A DNA stretch of 10,571 bases from Patescibacteria group bacterium (GCA_018823385.1 JAHJIK010000052.1:1-10571); one strand, 5' to 3'; counted from the stretch's first letter, positions 1 to 7,644 are shown. Notes: generated by a model not told the origin, from the sequence alone. Made by a program: numbers and translations.

Positions 1-415
1 CCTTACATTCAAATGCTGGATCCATAAGCTCTTCTTTTGTGAACCAACGAATCTCGTCGCTAATTTCAGTTTCCCCTTGCACAACATTCCGTGTATCAGA
101 TTCAGCAAAATAAATTAAATCGCAGTGCTGATGAGTATCGTTGATTGAATGAATATTCATGAAGCTCGGAGGAATGAGATTCCTATACCCTTCGCTCTCT
201 GCCACATCAGGCATCTTCCCTATTAGACGCACATCAAGACCAACCTCCTCTTTGACTTCCCGTATTGCAGCCTGGTTTGGATCCTCATCAAGTTCAATAT
301 GGCCACCCGCGCCTAGCCAGAATTTAAATTTGTCGTGTACCCGTAAGAGAACTGCACTTTCGTTCACTACATACACTGTTACGGTGAAATCAATTTTTTC
401 GTGAATATGAGGCAT
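1..415 (-). CDS. Nudix hydrolase (C-terminus beyond window)
   Basis: The reading frame starts at the ATG at 415-413 and stays open to the window edge, giving 138 residues of an incomplete protein. It carries a full Nudix box, G-x5-E-x7-REVKEEVGL, around residues 38-60 (GHIELDE, then REVKEEVGL). The glutamates of REVxEE bind the metal that helps cleave a nucleoside diphosphate linked to another group (family knowledge). The fold opens with the strand IDFTVTVYVV, typical of Nudix proteins. The start lies 2 bases after the stop of the kinase gene, so it is the last visible gene of the operon and probably translated by reinitiation; no Shine-Dalgarno sequence is visible. The substrate cannot be told from the sequence: nucleotide clean-up (oxidised or non-canonical NTPs) or ADP-sugar cleavage are both possible. 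Confidence 0.9.
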   Translation of the reverse strand, partial: MPHIHEKIDFTVTVYVVNESAVLLRVHDKFKFWLGAGGHIELDEDPNQAAIREVKEEVGLDVRLIGKMPDVAESEGYRNLIPPSFMNIHSINDTHQHCDLIYFAESDTRNVVQGETEISDEIRWFTKEELMDPAFECK

Positions 416-417
416 AT

Positions 418-981
418 TTACGAATTTAGTTTGATGAGCATTTCTTCTATTTTGACACCAAGCTCGTCGAGTGTCCCGTCGTTTATCAATGTATAGTCAG
501 CTTGCTCCATAACGACTTTAAAATTCATCTGTGCGGGATCAGACGGGTCTTTAGAAATATACTCAGCCTGTTCCTGTTCAACAAATTCCTCAAAAGAAAC
601 TTTATCGGTGTCACTACCGCGCCCGGTTATACGTTCATACCGAATATCAATTGGTGCATCTACGGCAATTGCAAAACCACCTGCTTTTTTTATATTCTCC
701 GCCTCAGCAACTGCACGAATAGACTCAATGACATAGTTATCTACTCCGTCTTCCTTTGCTTGAGACATAAAGAGAGTAGAAAAATATGCGGCTCCGTATG
801 TATGACGCAGGTCAGTTCCAGTCGCGCCAATATTTGTTCTGTTTAGTTCAAGGCCTCTTCGTAAAACTTCCTCAACGATAGCGGCTCGTACTGAATAATG
901 AGCAAAACCCTTCTTTGAGACCAAGTAGTCAACAACTGATCCTTTGCCTGCTCCGTTAGTTCCAGTGAGGCCGAGGATCAT
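418..981 (-). CDS. P-loop nucleotide kinase-like protein (dephospho-CoA kinase / UPF0200-like)
   Basis: The protein has 187 residues. It opens with MILGLTGTNGAGKGS, a Walker A loop of the GxxGxGKG form used by nucleoside monophosphate kinases. The middle (IESIRAVAEAENI, residues 85-97) and VDAPIDIRYERITGR (107-121) resemble the strand and lid arginines of dephospho-CoA kinase-like and archaeal UPF0200 proteins. The ADYTLINDGTLDEL end (161-174) also fits that group. It probably transfers phosphate from ATP to a nucleotide or similar small molecule in the cytoplasm; the acceptor is not identifiable. A true CoaE is possible but this looks more like the generic relative. The start at 981 is backed by an AAAGGA Shine-Dalgarno sequence 8 bases upstream. 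The gene lies 5 bases after secF and 2 bases before the Nudix gene, suggesting a small nucleotide-metabolism pair at the operon's end. Confidence 0.85.
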   Translation of the reverse strand: MILGLTGTNGAGKGSVVDYLVSKKGFAHYSVRAAIVEEVLRRGLELNRTNIGATGTDLRHTYGAAYFSTLFMSQAKEDGVDNYVIESIRAVAEAENIKKAGGFAIAVDAPIDIRYERITGRGSDTDKVSFEEFVEQEQAEYISKDPSDPAQMNFKVVMEQADYTLINDGTLDELGVKIEEMLIKLNS

Positions 982-986
982 ACGAG

Positions 987-1895
987 CTATCCTTTCTTAA
1001 CAAGTTTCTTAGCAACCGGAACAAGGAGTGGGGCGGCTACAAGGATTGATGAGTATGTTCCTGCAATTACACCTACCAGAAGGACGAGTGCGAAGTTGAA
1101 TGTCGCTTCGCTACCAACGAAGATAAGGGCAAGGAGAGCAAGGATAACAGTGAGTGAAGTGTTGATGGATCGCCCTAGTGTTTCCATGATGCTCTTCCCT
1201 ACCGTTACATCGAAAGTCTCTTGTACATTGTTCTCCTCGTTGTCCTTAAGATGCTCACGAACGCGGTCGAAGATAACGATAGTGTCATTAACGGAGTATC
1301 CCAGGATTGCGAGAATAGCGACCACAAACAACGTGTCTACCTGTGCTCCTGTGAAGTACGCCCATACAGCATAGAAACCAGTTGGAACAATGATGTCGTG
1401 GATCATGATAAGCACCACGCCTCCTCCATATACCCATGAAGAAACAGGACGTGATACCTTGCGGAATGCCCATGCGATGTAGAGCATGATGGCGATAATC
1501 ACTCCAGCGATTGCATAGAGGGCCTTGATTCCCATTTCAGTTCCAAGTGATGGACCAATTGAATTGAAGCGTAGTTCAGTTATTGGTGAGACTCCCTGCT
1601 GAGAAAAGATTGCCAGTACTGACTCATGCTCCTCCGGTGAGAGCGTGCGTGAACGAAGAACAAGACCCTGATCACCGCTTTGACGTAGTGAGAATTCTCC
1701 AAGTGCGAGCGGCTCAAGACCTGCCTTTACAGTCTCAAGAGCTACTGGCTCTGCAGTGTATGCCACTTCTACTACTGATCCTCCAGTGAACTCAATAGAA
1801 AGAGGAAGTCCGAGGAATGTGATTGCAGCGATTGAACCTACTACAATTGCTCCTGCGAGTGCGAATATTACGTTTCGGTGTTTGATGAAAAACAT
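987..1895 (-). CDS. secF: Protein translocase subunit SecF
   Basis: The 302-residue protein is a membrane partner of SecD that helps the SecYEG channel complete protein export, using the ion gradient (family knowledge). Visible SecF marks are a first membrane segment at about 9-31, the EFTGGSVVEVAY motif at 35-46, a short extracytoplasmic domain to about 120, then five more membrane segments. The IMIHDI motif (163-168), GYSVNDTIVIFDRVRE (199-214) and LGRSINTSLT (240-249) are characteristic. The length is close to that of other stand-alone SecF proteins. The ATG at 1895 comes 9 bases after the secD stop with no Shine-Dalgarno sequence, so translation is probably coupled to secD. The order secD-secF is the usual bacterial one. 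Confidence 0.97.
   Translation of the reverse strand: MFFIKHRNVIFALAGAIVVGSIAAITFLGLPLSIEFTGGSVVEVAYTAEPVALETVKAGLEPLALGEFSLRQSGDQGLVLRSRTLSPEEHESVLAIFSQQGVSPITELRFNSIGPSLGTEMGIKALYAIAGVIIAIMLYIAWAFRKVSRPVSSWVYGGGVVLIMIHDIIVPTGFYAVWAYFTGAQVDTLFVVAILAILGYSVNDTIVIFDRVREHLKDNEENNVQETFDVTVGKSIMETLGRSINTSLTVILALLALIFVGSEATFNFALVLLVGVIAGTYSSILVAAPLLVPVAKKLVKKG
990..995 (-). promoter_or_regulatory. Shine-Dalgarno sequence of the kinase gene
   Basis: Read on the minus strand, AAAGGA lies 8 bases before the ATG at 981, inside the last codons of secF. It is the clearest ribosome-binding site in the window; most other starts here have none. Confidence 0.6.
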
Positions 1896-1904
1896 ACAGA
1901 TTTA

Positions 1905-3197
1905 TTATGAGCGAATGCCGCTACCCAATAAGAACTTCCAGATTCCCTTTCGCTCGTTTGGAAGCAGTGCATTTAGGAATGTTTGTGTGATCGTCACTGC
2001 TGAGAATAGAGATACAATCACACCGAATCCAAATACAAGCGCAAATCCTTTCACGAGTGATGTTCCCATCCAGAAGAGGATGACTGCCGAGATAAGCATT
2101 GTGAAGTGTCCATCGCGGATAGCAGGCCATGCACGAGAGAATCCAATCTTTGCAGCATCGTGTGGACCTTTTCCGGCCCGAAGCTCTTCTTTCATACGCT
2201 CGAAGATAAGAACGTTCGCGTCCACCGCCATACCAATCGAGAGGATGAATCCTGCGATTCCTGAAGCAGTTAGAGTGATTGGAATGAACTTAATCAGAGC
2301 AACGGTGATAAGCACATAAATCACGAGTGCAGCTGATGCTACAAGTCCTGGAAGTCGGTACCAAAGAATCATAAAGAGGGCGACGAGAAGGAATCCGACT
2401 GCGCTTGCCGCAAGTCCTGCCTGGAATGCTTCACCACCAAGTGTTGGTCCAACGGAACTACTTGAAACAAGGTTAATCGCAACAGGCAGTGCACCGAAGT
2501 TTAGATTCTGTACCAAGTCTCTGGCTTCGGTAGGACTAAAGCCACCCGTGATGGTTGCGGTGCCTCCAAGAATTGCCTCCTGAATAGTTGGAGTTGAAAT
2601 AGGTTGCCCATCAAGGAAGATGGCGAGTGTCTGCCCAACGTTCTCTCCCGTTATTTTTGCAAAGAGATCAGAACCTTCTGAGTTGAAGGTAATAACAACA
2701 ATTGGTTCACTACCAACTCCCCCGTTCTGAGAACCAAACTGAAGGTCTGCCTTATCAAGGTAACGGCCAGTAAGACCCGTATCGATGTATACCGGAGAAC
2801 CGTCAGGACCCGACTTTGCGAGCTTAAACTCAAGTAGTGGAGTCTGTCCGATTGCATCTACCGCAGCCTTTACATCAGTAACACCAGGAAGCTGTACAAG
2901 AAGACGGTCCTCTTGTGCTCCGGCCACTGCGCTCGACTGCTCAACCTGTACTAACGGCTCAGCAACGCCGAACACATTGATGCGCTCTTCGATAACTTGT
3001 CGAAGCACTGCAAGTGCCTGCTTCTTGTCTCCGACAATGTCACCTGTCTCAGCTCGGTATACAAGCTCAGTACCGCCGGCAAGATCAAGACCAAGGCGAA
3101 CAGGAGTTTCAGAACCACGCGCGTTAGTAGTAAGGACGAACCAACCAATTAGACCAGCAATAATGAGCACAGCGATGGCGGGAAGAATACGACGCAT
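1905..3197 (-). CDS. secD: Protein translocase subunit SecD
   Basis: From the ATG at 3197 the protein has 430 residues. This start begins MRRILPAIAVLIIAG, a typical SecD first membrane segment. A longer in-frame start at 3278 would add 27 residues, overlap folD by 44 bases and spoil the N-terminal anchor, so I reject it. The LGLDLAGG motif lies at 35-42, the extracytoplasmic domain spans about 45-250, and five further membrane segments follow about 255-410. GMAVDANVLIFER at 322-334 is the SecD signature. It is much shorter than E. coli SecD (about 615 residues), with a reduced extracytoplasmic part, as in many SecDs outside Proteobacteria. It works with SecF in protein export. The 37-base gap after folD is the largest in the operon and may hold its own promoter. 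Confidence 0.97.
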   Translation of the reverse strand: MRRILPAIAVLIIAGLIGWFVLTTNARGSETPVRLGLDLAGGTELVYRAETGDIVGDKKQALAVLRQVIEERINVFGVAEPLVQVEQSSAVAGAQEDRLLVQLPGVTDVKAAVDAIGQTPLLEFKLAKSGPDGSPVYIDTGLTGRYLDKADLQFGSQNGGVGSEPIVVITFNSEGSDLFAKITGENVGQTLAIFLDGQPISTPTIQEAILGGTATITGGFSPTEARDLVQNLNFGALPVAINLVSSSSVGPTLGGEAFQAGLAASAVGFLLVALFMILWYRLPGLVASAALVIYVLITVALIKFIPITLTASGIAGFILSIGMAVDANVLIFERMKEELRAGKGPHDAAKIGFSRAWPAIRDGHFTMLISAVILFWMGTSLVKGFALVFGFGVIVSLFSAVTITQTFLNALLPNERKGIWKFLLGSGIRS

Positions 3198-3206
3198 AAT
3201 ATGGCT

Positions 3207-3234
3207 AGTGTACGGTTTTTTAAGAGGCCCGCAA
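3207..3234 (-). promoter_or_regulatory. Possible promoter of secDF in the folD-secD gap
   Basis: On the minus strand TTGCGG (3234-3229) is followed after 16 bases by TACACT (3212-3207), a plausible sigma70-type pair. The ATG at 3197 is only 9 bases beyond the -10-like box, so transcripts would be leaderless or nearly so, which fits the missing Shine-Dalgarno sequence. Based on box resemblance only. Confidence 0.3.
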
Positions 3235-4041
3235 CTATGCAGGAAGCATAAGAGAAACGTTTCTAAAGAGACAGGCAACGGCTATAGGACCCACACCGCC
3301 AGGAACTGGCGTAAATACTGAGGCTTTTTCAGAACAAGCAGGATCAGAATCCCCCACCATCTGTCCACCAGACTCACTCGTTCCGGCATCTATAAGTACC
3401 ACACCCTGTTTAAGATATTCTGGCTTAATAAGTCCTTGCACCCCCGCACCACTTACGACAATGTCGGCGTCAGCGAGTGCTTTCGATAGTTCCTCTGATT
3501 CTTTTGTAACAATACGAACAGTTGTGTCTGCAAATCGCCCAAACCAAGCCGCAACCGGCTGCCCAACTAACTTCCCGTTACCAACAATAACCACCCGCTT
3601 TCTGTTTGGTTCTACATCGGTACGTGCAAGTATTTCAGCAACAGCTGCTGCAACTGGCGGCACAACACTTTCTGGTTCCCCCACTTCAAATCGAGCGTAT
3701 GAGTTTGGAGACAATACATCTGCGTCAACAGAGCTCGGAATTGCTTCGAGAATTGCCTGTGTATCAAAATGATCTGGAAGTGGGAGCTGCACTATGACGC
3801 CAGCCGCACCTGGAGCACGCACCATGTCGATAATCTCTTGCGTTGAACTGGTCTCCGGCATTCTAACCACCTCCATATGCATTCCAGCTTCACGCGCGCG
3901 AGTCTCTTTAACGCGTAGATATGATTCAGTTGCCGCAGAGGGAGATACCGTAACAGCTCGTACTACGACAGTACGACCCTCGATATTTGATTTAACATCA
4001 GCAAGGATATCACTTGCGATTGATCTGCCGTCTATATTCAT
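3235..4041 (-). CDS. folD: FolD: methylene-tetrahydrofolate dehydrogenase / methenyl-tetrahydrofolate cyclohydrolase (divergent)
   Basis: The 268-residue protein interconverts 5,10-methylene- and 10-formyl-tetrahydrofolate in the cytoplasm, feeding purine and initiator tRNA formylation (family knowledge). The catalytic Tyr and Lys are present in SYLRVKETRA (Y41, K45), and the glutamine in VQLPLPDH is Q85. The C-terminal TPVPGGVGPI signature lies at 244-253. The family's KDVDGF appears only as VDADVL (105-110), keeping an aspartate. The coenzyme loop usually written GRSxxVGxP reads GNGKLVGQP (154-162), so the Arg-Ser pair tied to NADP phosphate binding is gone. PCTP is also not conserved (VVPPVA, 126-131). 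It is slightly shorter than the usual 280-300 residues. The start lies 2 bases after the epimerase stop. FolD is secure as a family call; the cofactor preference is open. Confidence 0.92.
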   Translation of the reverse strand: MNIDGRSIASDILADVKSNIEGRTVVVRAVTVSPSAATESYLRVKETRAREAGMHMEVVRMPETSSTQEIIDMVRAPGAAGVIVQLPLPDHFDTQAILEAIPSSVDADVLSPNSYARFEVGEPESVVPPVAAAVAEILARTDVEPNRKRVVIVGNGKLVGQPVAAWFGRFADTTVRIVTKESEELSKALADADIVVSGAGVQGLIKPEYLKQGVVLIDAGTSESGGQMVGDSDPACSEKASVFTPVPGGVGPIAVACLFRNVSLMLPA

Positions 4042-4043
4042 AG

Positions 4044-5066
4044 TTATATTGAGCGACGCTGTTCTACCGGAACATACGGCTCGTACTCGCCATCCGTGTA
4101 ATAGAACGCGTCAAAACTTGAGTACATATATTCATAGCCAAGAAGTCGTGTCAGCTTTGACCCGTCTACTGCAATTGGATATGAATATCCTTTCCATGCC
4201 CCAGGTGACGTTGGCACCCGTCCACGCGTGAGATGCCAGAACCAGAAGAATGGAATACGAACCATCCAGGCTGGCATAGGGAGCGTCTTCTTCCCTACCG
4301 CTTTTGCCATATCATCACCAAGCACTGGTTTCCCTGGCGGACAAATATTAAACGCTTCGTACTGCCATGACACATCGTCGAATGCGAGCTTTTCGATAAT
4401 GTTCACCACATCATCTTCATGTATGAACTGTCGAAGCCACTTTGGTGTAACCGGCACAAACGAAACCATGCTCGAAATTAAACGGTATATGAGTGAGCCT
4501 TTAAGCTGACCTGCGAGCGCCGCCTGGAGACCAAAGCGGATACGCATAAACCGGCCACGCGGACCCGTAATTGCAGCCGGTCGAACAATAGAAACGATGG
4601 TGGTGTTTCCGTTTGCGGCAGCATGCTGATACTTCGCGTTAAGGTGCTCCTCAGCAATGCGCTTCTCTTCTGCGTAGAGATACTGCGTCTTTCTAAACGG
4701 TTCGTCTTCGGTGAAGAAATGATCAATCTCATTTTCAGCAAAGGCACCGTACGAAGAAACACTTGAGAAGTACACTAGCTTTTTTACACTCTCCTCTTCA
4801 AATGCGAAATCAAATATCTTGTCTGAGCCATCAATATTCCACTTCCATGACAATTCCTTGTTCCCGTATATAGGACGGATCTGCCACGCCGTATGAATAA
4901 CAATGTCTGGATGGTGCTGACGAGCCTCCTCTTCCCACGCTTCTGCAGTGTTGATTTCTAGATAGGTAAGAATATCGACATCGTCAAGAATGTCTGGACG
5001 GGGCTCCTTATCAATACCAATGATCCGCTCAACATCGGGGCGTGCAGCAATCCGACGTACTAGCAT
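4044..5066 (-). CDS. NAD-dependent epimerase/dehydratase (extended SDR), 5' end apparently frameshifted
   Basis: From its first ATG (5066) the frame gives 340 residues. This start cannot be right for a working enzyme, because the NAD-binding glycine motif lies upstream in the same frame: 5102-5067 encodes VLITGAAGYVGS. The remaining protein has the SDR strand VIHTAW (56-61), the serine region YFSSVSSYG (99-107) and the catalytic YxxxK as YAEEK (Y131, K135). Such enzymes oxidise, epimerise or dehydrate nucleotide sugars, and its place directly after a sugar-phosphate transferase suggests a role in surface glycan precursor supply (inference). A natural ATG at 5113 begins MKH, but a 2-base excess separates it from the coding frame. 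So this is either a 5' frameshift, a rare start codon, or an assembly error. Corrected length would be 355 residues. folD follows after 2 bases. Confidence 0.85.
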   Translation of the reverse strand: MLVRRIAARPDVERIIGIDKEPRPDILDDVDILTYLEINTAEAWEEEARQHHPDIVIHTAWQIRPIYGNKELSWKWNIDGSDKIFDFAFEEESVKKLVYFSSVSSYGAFAENEIDHFFTEDEPFRKTQYLYAEEKRIAEEHLNAKYQHAAANGNTTIVSIVRPAAITGPRGRFMRIRFGLQAALAGQLKGSLIYRLISSMVSFVPVTPKWLRQFIHEDDVVNIIEKLAFDDVSWQYEAFNICPPGKPVLGDDMAKAVGKKTLPMPAWMVRIPFFWFWHLTRGRVPTSPGAWKGYSYPIAVDGSKLTRLLGYEYMYSSFDAFYYTDGEYEPYVPVEQRRSI

Positions 5067-5113
5067 AGACCCTACGTAGCCTGCGGCTCCGGTAATAAGT
5101 ACGTGTGCTTCAT
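5067..5113 (-). other. Displaced N-terminus of the epimerase: ATG at 5113 out of frame by an extra AC
   Basis: On the minus strand the ATG at 5113 reads Met-Lys-His and then, after two extra bases (the second AC of GCACACGT), the correct frame VLITGAAGYVGS begins. Removing one AC gives MKHVLITGAAGYVGS, a standard extended-SDR N-terminus. In the uninterrupted frame the only codons between the in-frame TGA (5120-5118) and 5066 contain no ATG, GTG or TTG. The ATG at 5113 is 9 bases after the sugar transferase stop, matching the spacing of the other operon genes. Confidence 0.75.
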
Positions 5114-5122
5114 ATATTCACT

Positions 5123-6487
5123 TTACCAGCTGCTGACGCGGAAGAACATACGCTTCACGGTCTTCAGCATTATGACTAAATCGAGACCAAGAGATTGGTT
5201 TTTTAGGTAATAAAAATCGTATGCAAGGCGGACCTTCGTTTCATCAATAGACTGAGGACTTATATTCCCCTGCTCGTACTGCTGATTGATCTGTGCCCAA
5301 CCAGTAATACCCGGCAGAGCGATATAACGTTTCATATAGTATGGGAGTGCTTCTCCTAGACGTTCGCCAAGTGATACTAAATCGTTACGTGGACCAATGA
5401 GCGACATCTCACCCCGCAGTACGTTTATGAATTGCGGGAACTCGTCGAGTGATATCTTTCGGAGAACACTTCCTACCCTTGTCACCTTATTCTCATCCTC
5501 CCCACTCCACGCACTTCTATCGCCAAACCGCATGCTTCTGAATTTATACGTACGAATGCGTGTGCCGCGTACACCAAGTCTATCTTGTGTAATGAATACT
5601 GCTCCAGGATATTCAAGCTGCAACAGTACGGCCACAAATGGTGTAGCAAGTATTGTTACCGCCCCCATTACCAGTGCGCCACATATATCGATACCTCGCT
5701 TAACTATTCCGTGTACAAGTGAGATGTCCGCCTTCACGTTCTGCAAGAACCACGCATGTGAGATTTGAGAAAGCGGAATGCGATCAAACACATCCTCATA
5801 CGTTTCCGCGAACTCAAGAACCTTAACGTTCTCTTCGAAACACGGCAGTGCGTACAGGGCCGGGAGTAGACCAAGCGAATCTATGTGTTCAGTATCGGCG
5901 ACGATAACGGAGAGAGTGTTGTGTTCGAACCTGTCTTTTATAGCTTCAAGCCCGTCCTCTTTAAGTGAGTCTGGATTGTATAAAGCATCAAACTGCAGCT
6001 GGTATCGAGGGTTAGCATTTACATGCTCCATAAGCTCCACAGCTTCGTCCCCCGTCGCCAAAAGTATTGCTCGTGCACGATTGCGAGGAATAGTTATCTG
6101 CGGATAGACAAATAGTCGCCATATAAATATGAGAACCATTGATATGACCAGATAAATGATGAGGTTGGTCTTTGGCGCAATACTTATACCGGGAACCAAG
6201 AAAAAGAAGAGCGCAGCGAGTACAATATTAAAGGACTGTGTCTTTAGGAGAGCGTCACTTAATGATCCTTGTGAAAGAATCATTCGTTTGCCGTATAGCC
6301 CTGACATGTAGAATATAAGCGTCCAGAGGATAAAGAGGACGGTAAAGGGCCGTATGTGCTCTATGAGCACTGTTTCAGTAGGTATCTGAGCATATCTCAC
6401 CAACAATGTGAGCCACAAAGCAGCCGCAAATACGGCAATATCGCCCAGGAAAAGAAGGGCCACGGCGGGCCTGCCACCATAGGTCAT
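5123..6487 (-). CDS. Polyprenyl-phosphate sugar-1-phosphate transferase (bacterial sugar transferase, WbaP/CpsE-like)
   Basis: The 454-residue membrane protein starts lipid-linked glycan synthesis by moving a sugar phosphate from a nucleotide sugar to undecaprenyl phosphate (family knowledge). It has the full architecture: four membrane segments at about 8-28, 46-66, 86-101 and 107-127, a Rossmann-like middle domain (about 135-250), another membrane helix at about 264-292, and the catalytic domain to the end. Visible motifs are KRGIDICGA (263-271), TYKFRSMRFGD (313-323), KISLDEFPQFINVLRGEMSL (344-363) with the catalytic pair D348-E349, and PGITGWAQIN (392-401). GPRN replaces the usual GPRP at 365-368. 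The sugar cannot be read from the sequence. It is the first gene of the leftward operon, opposite a glycosyltransferase, and is followed by an epimerase. No Shine-Dalgarno sequence is seen before the ATG. Confidence 0.95.
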   Translation of the reverse strand: MTYGGRPAVALLFLGDIAVFAAALWLTLLVRYAQIPTETVLIEHIRPFTVLFILWTLIFYMSGLYGKRMILSQGSLSDALLKTQSFNIVLAALFFFLVPGISIAPKTNLIIYLVISMVLIFIWRLFVYPQITIPRNRARAILLATGDEAVELMEHVNANPRYQLQFDALYNPDSLKEDGLEAIKDRFEHNTLSVIVADTEHIDSLGLLPALYALPCFEENVKVLEFAETYEDVFDRIPLSQISHAWFLQNVKADISLVHGIVKRGIDICGALVMGAVTILATPFVAVLLQLEYPGAVFITQDRLGVRGTRIRTYKFRSMRFGDRSAWSGEDENKVTRVGSVLRKISLDEFPQFINVLRGEMSLIGPRNDLVSLGERLGEALPYYMKRYIALPGITGWAQINQQYEQGNISPQSIDETKVRLAYDFYYLKNQSLGLDLVIMLKTVKRMFFRVSSW

Positions 6488-6522
6488 GTACGTGCGTTAT
6501 ATCATACAACACCATTTCACTC
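6488..6522. promoter_or_regulatory. Divergent promoter region between glycan genes
   Basis: Only 35 bases separate the two opposite start codons, so both promoters must lie here or reach into the genes. On the minus strand TATGAT (6506-6501) is a good -10-like box 13 bases before the ATG at 6487. On the plus strand TATCAT (6500-6505) is 17 bases before the ATG at 6523. The two boxes overlap. No convincing -35 box is seen for either. Confidence 0.4.
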
Positions 6523-7644
6523 ATGAACGTTACTTCCCCAAAAACTGTGCTCTACGTAATCACCAAAGGAAACTGGGGTGGTGCGCAGCGCTATGCATAT
6601 GATCTTGCCGTTAGCGCACAAGAGAAAGGTTTTGCAGCACATGTTGCATATGGGACGGACGGTGAGCTTATCCAGCGACTCACAGCAGCAGGTGTTGAAA
6701 CGCATCACATACGCAGCATGGACAATCGTATAGGTTTCATCAACGAGATACGCTCATTCCGAGAACTTCTTAGGTTGGTACAGAAACTACGTCCTGACGT
6801 GATTCATGGAAATAGCTCAAAGGCGGGATTCTTTGCTGCGCTCGCAGGACGATTTCTTGGTGTACCTAAAACGATCTTCACCGCTCATGGTTGGGCCTTC
6901 AATGAAAAGCGACCGTGGTGGCAACGAGATATCTTTTGGCTCTTCCATTACGCAACTATTCTTTTCGCCAGCGATACTATCTGTGTGTCGTCTGCAGTAC
7001 GAAGCGATATTCGATCCATGCCCTTTGTTCAAAAGAAGCTGGTGGTAATTCACAACGGGGTTTCCCCCGTCACCCTACTCACTAAGGAGGTGGCAAGAAG
7101 GCAGCTAGCCCCAAACAGCTCGGCACACATATGGATTGGTACCGTTGCCGAACTCCACCCAACGAAACAATTGCATATATTGATTGAAGCGTTCGCTGCC
7201 CTATCAGATCAGAATACACAGCTCGTCATAATCGGAGACGGTACTGAACGCGTTCATCTTGAAGCACGTATCTTAGATTTACACATTGGAAACCGCGTAC
7301 AGCTTTGCGGGCACGTGCCTCAAGCGAACACCTACCTTAAGGCCTTCGATATGTTTGCACTCCCCTCCCTCTCTGAAGCACTGGGATACGTTCTTCTTGA
7401 AGCAGGCGCGGCAGAAACTGCGGTAGTTGCAAGTAACGTAGGAGGTATTCCTGAGATAATTACCGATGGCGTAACTGGCACTCTTGTTCCTTCAGGAGAT
7501 ATCCCTGCCCTAACGTCAGCTATACAAAACTATATAGACCATCCTGAAATACGAGCCAAGCACGCAGAGGCACTAAAAAAGACCGTACTTACTGACTTTT
7601 CTATGGTCTCAATGACAGAGAAAACGTTTGCGATGTACCTCTAA
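6523..7644 (+). CDS. Glycosyltransferase, GT-B fold, family 4-type
   Basis: The 373-residue cytoplasmic enzyme probably adds a sugar from a nucleotide sugar to a lipid-linked or surface glycan. The N-terminal domain has VLYVITKGNWGGAQRYAYDL (9-28), the glycine-rich acceptor loop of GT4 enzymes, then PDVIHGNSSKAGFFAALAGR and FTAHGWAFNE. The C-terminal donor domain has IGTVAELHPTKQ, LVIIGDGTE, LCGHVP and the EX7E motif EALGYVLLE (E285, E293), followed by ASNVGGIPEIITDG, all typical of the family. No membrane segment or signal is seen. It is the only plus-strand gene here and diverges from the sugar transferase, so the two probably serve one glycan pathway. Its TAA overlaps the rodA stop. Donor and acceptor are unknown; no Shine-Dalgarno sequence precedes the ATG. 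Confidence 0.95.
   Translation: MNVTSPKTVLYVITKGNWGGAQRYAYDLAVSAQEKGFAAHVAYGTDGELIQRLTAAGVETHHIRSMDNRIGFINEIRSFRELLRLVQKLRPDVIHGNSSKAGFFAALAGRFLGVPKTIFTAHGWAFNEKRPWWQRDIFWLFHYATILFASDTICVSSAVRSDIRSMPFVQKKLVVIHNGVSPVTLLTKEVARRQLAPNSSAHIWIGTVAELHPTKQLHILIEAFAALSDQNTQLVIIGDGTERVHLEARILDLHIGNRVQLCGHVPQANTYLKAFDMFALPSLSEALGYVLLEAGAAETAVVASNVGGIPEIITDGVTGTLVPSGDIPALTSAIQNYIDHPEIRAKHAEALKKTVLTDFSMVSMTEKTFAMYL

Noticed and set aside
159..404. Plus-strand frame opposite the Nudix gene
   Set aside because: The minus strand encodes a complete Nudix box over the same bases; the plus frame is serine-rich shadow sequence.
3198..3278. Longer SecD start at 3278
   Set aside because: It adds 27 residues that do not look like SecD, overlaps folD by 44 bases and precedes the natural MRRILPAIAV membrane start at 3197.
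2785..3321. Plus-strand 178-residue frame opposite secD and folD
   Set aside because: It lies wholly over secD and the end of folD, whose motifs are clear, and has the composition of a shadow frame.
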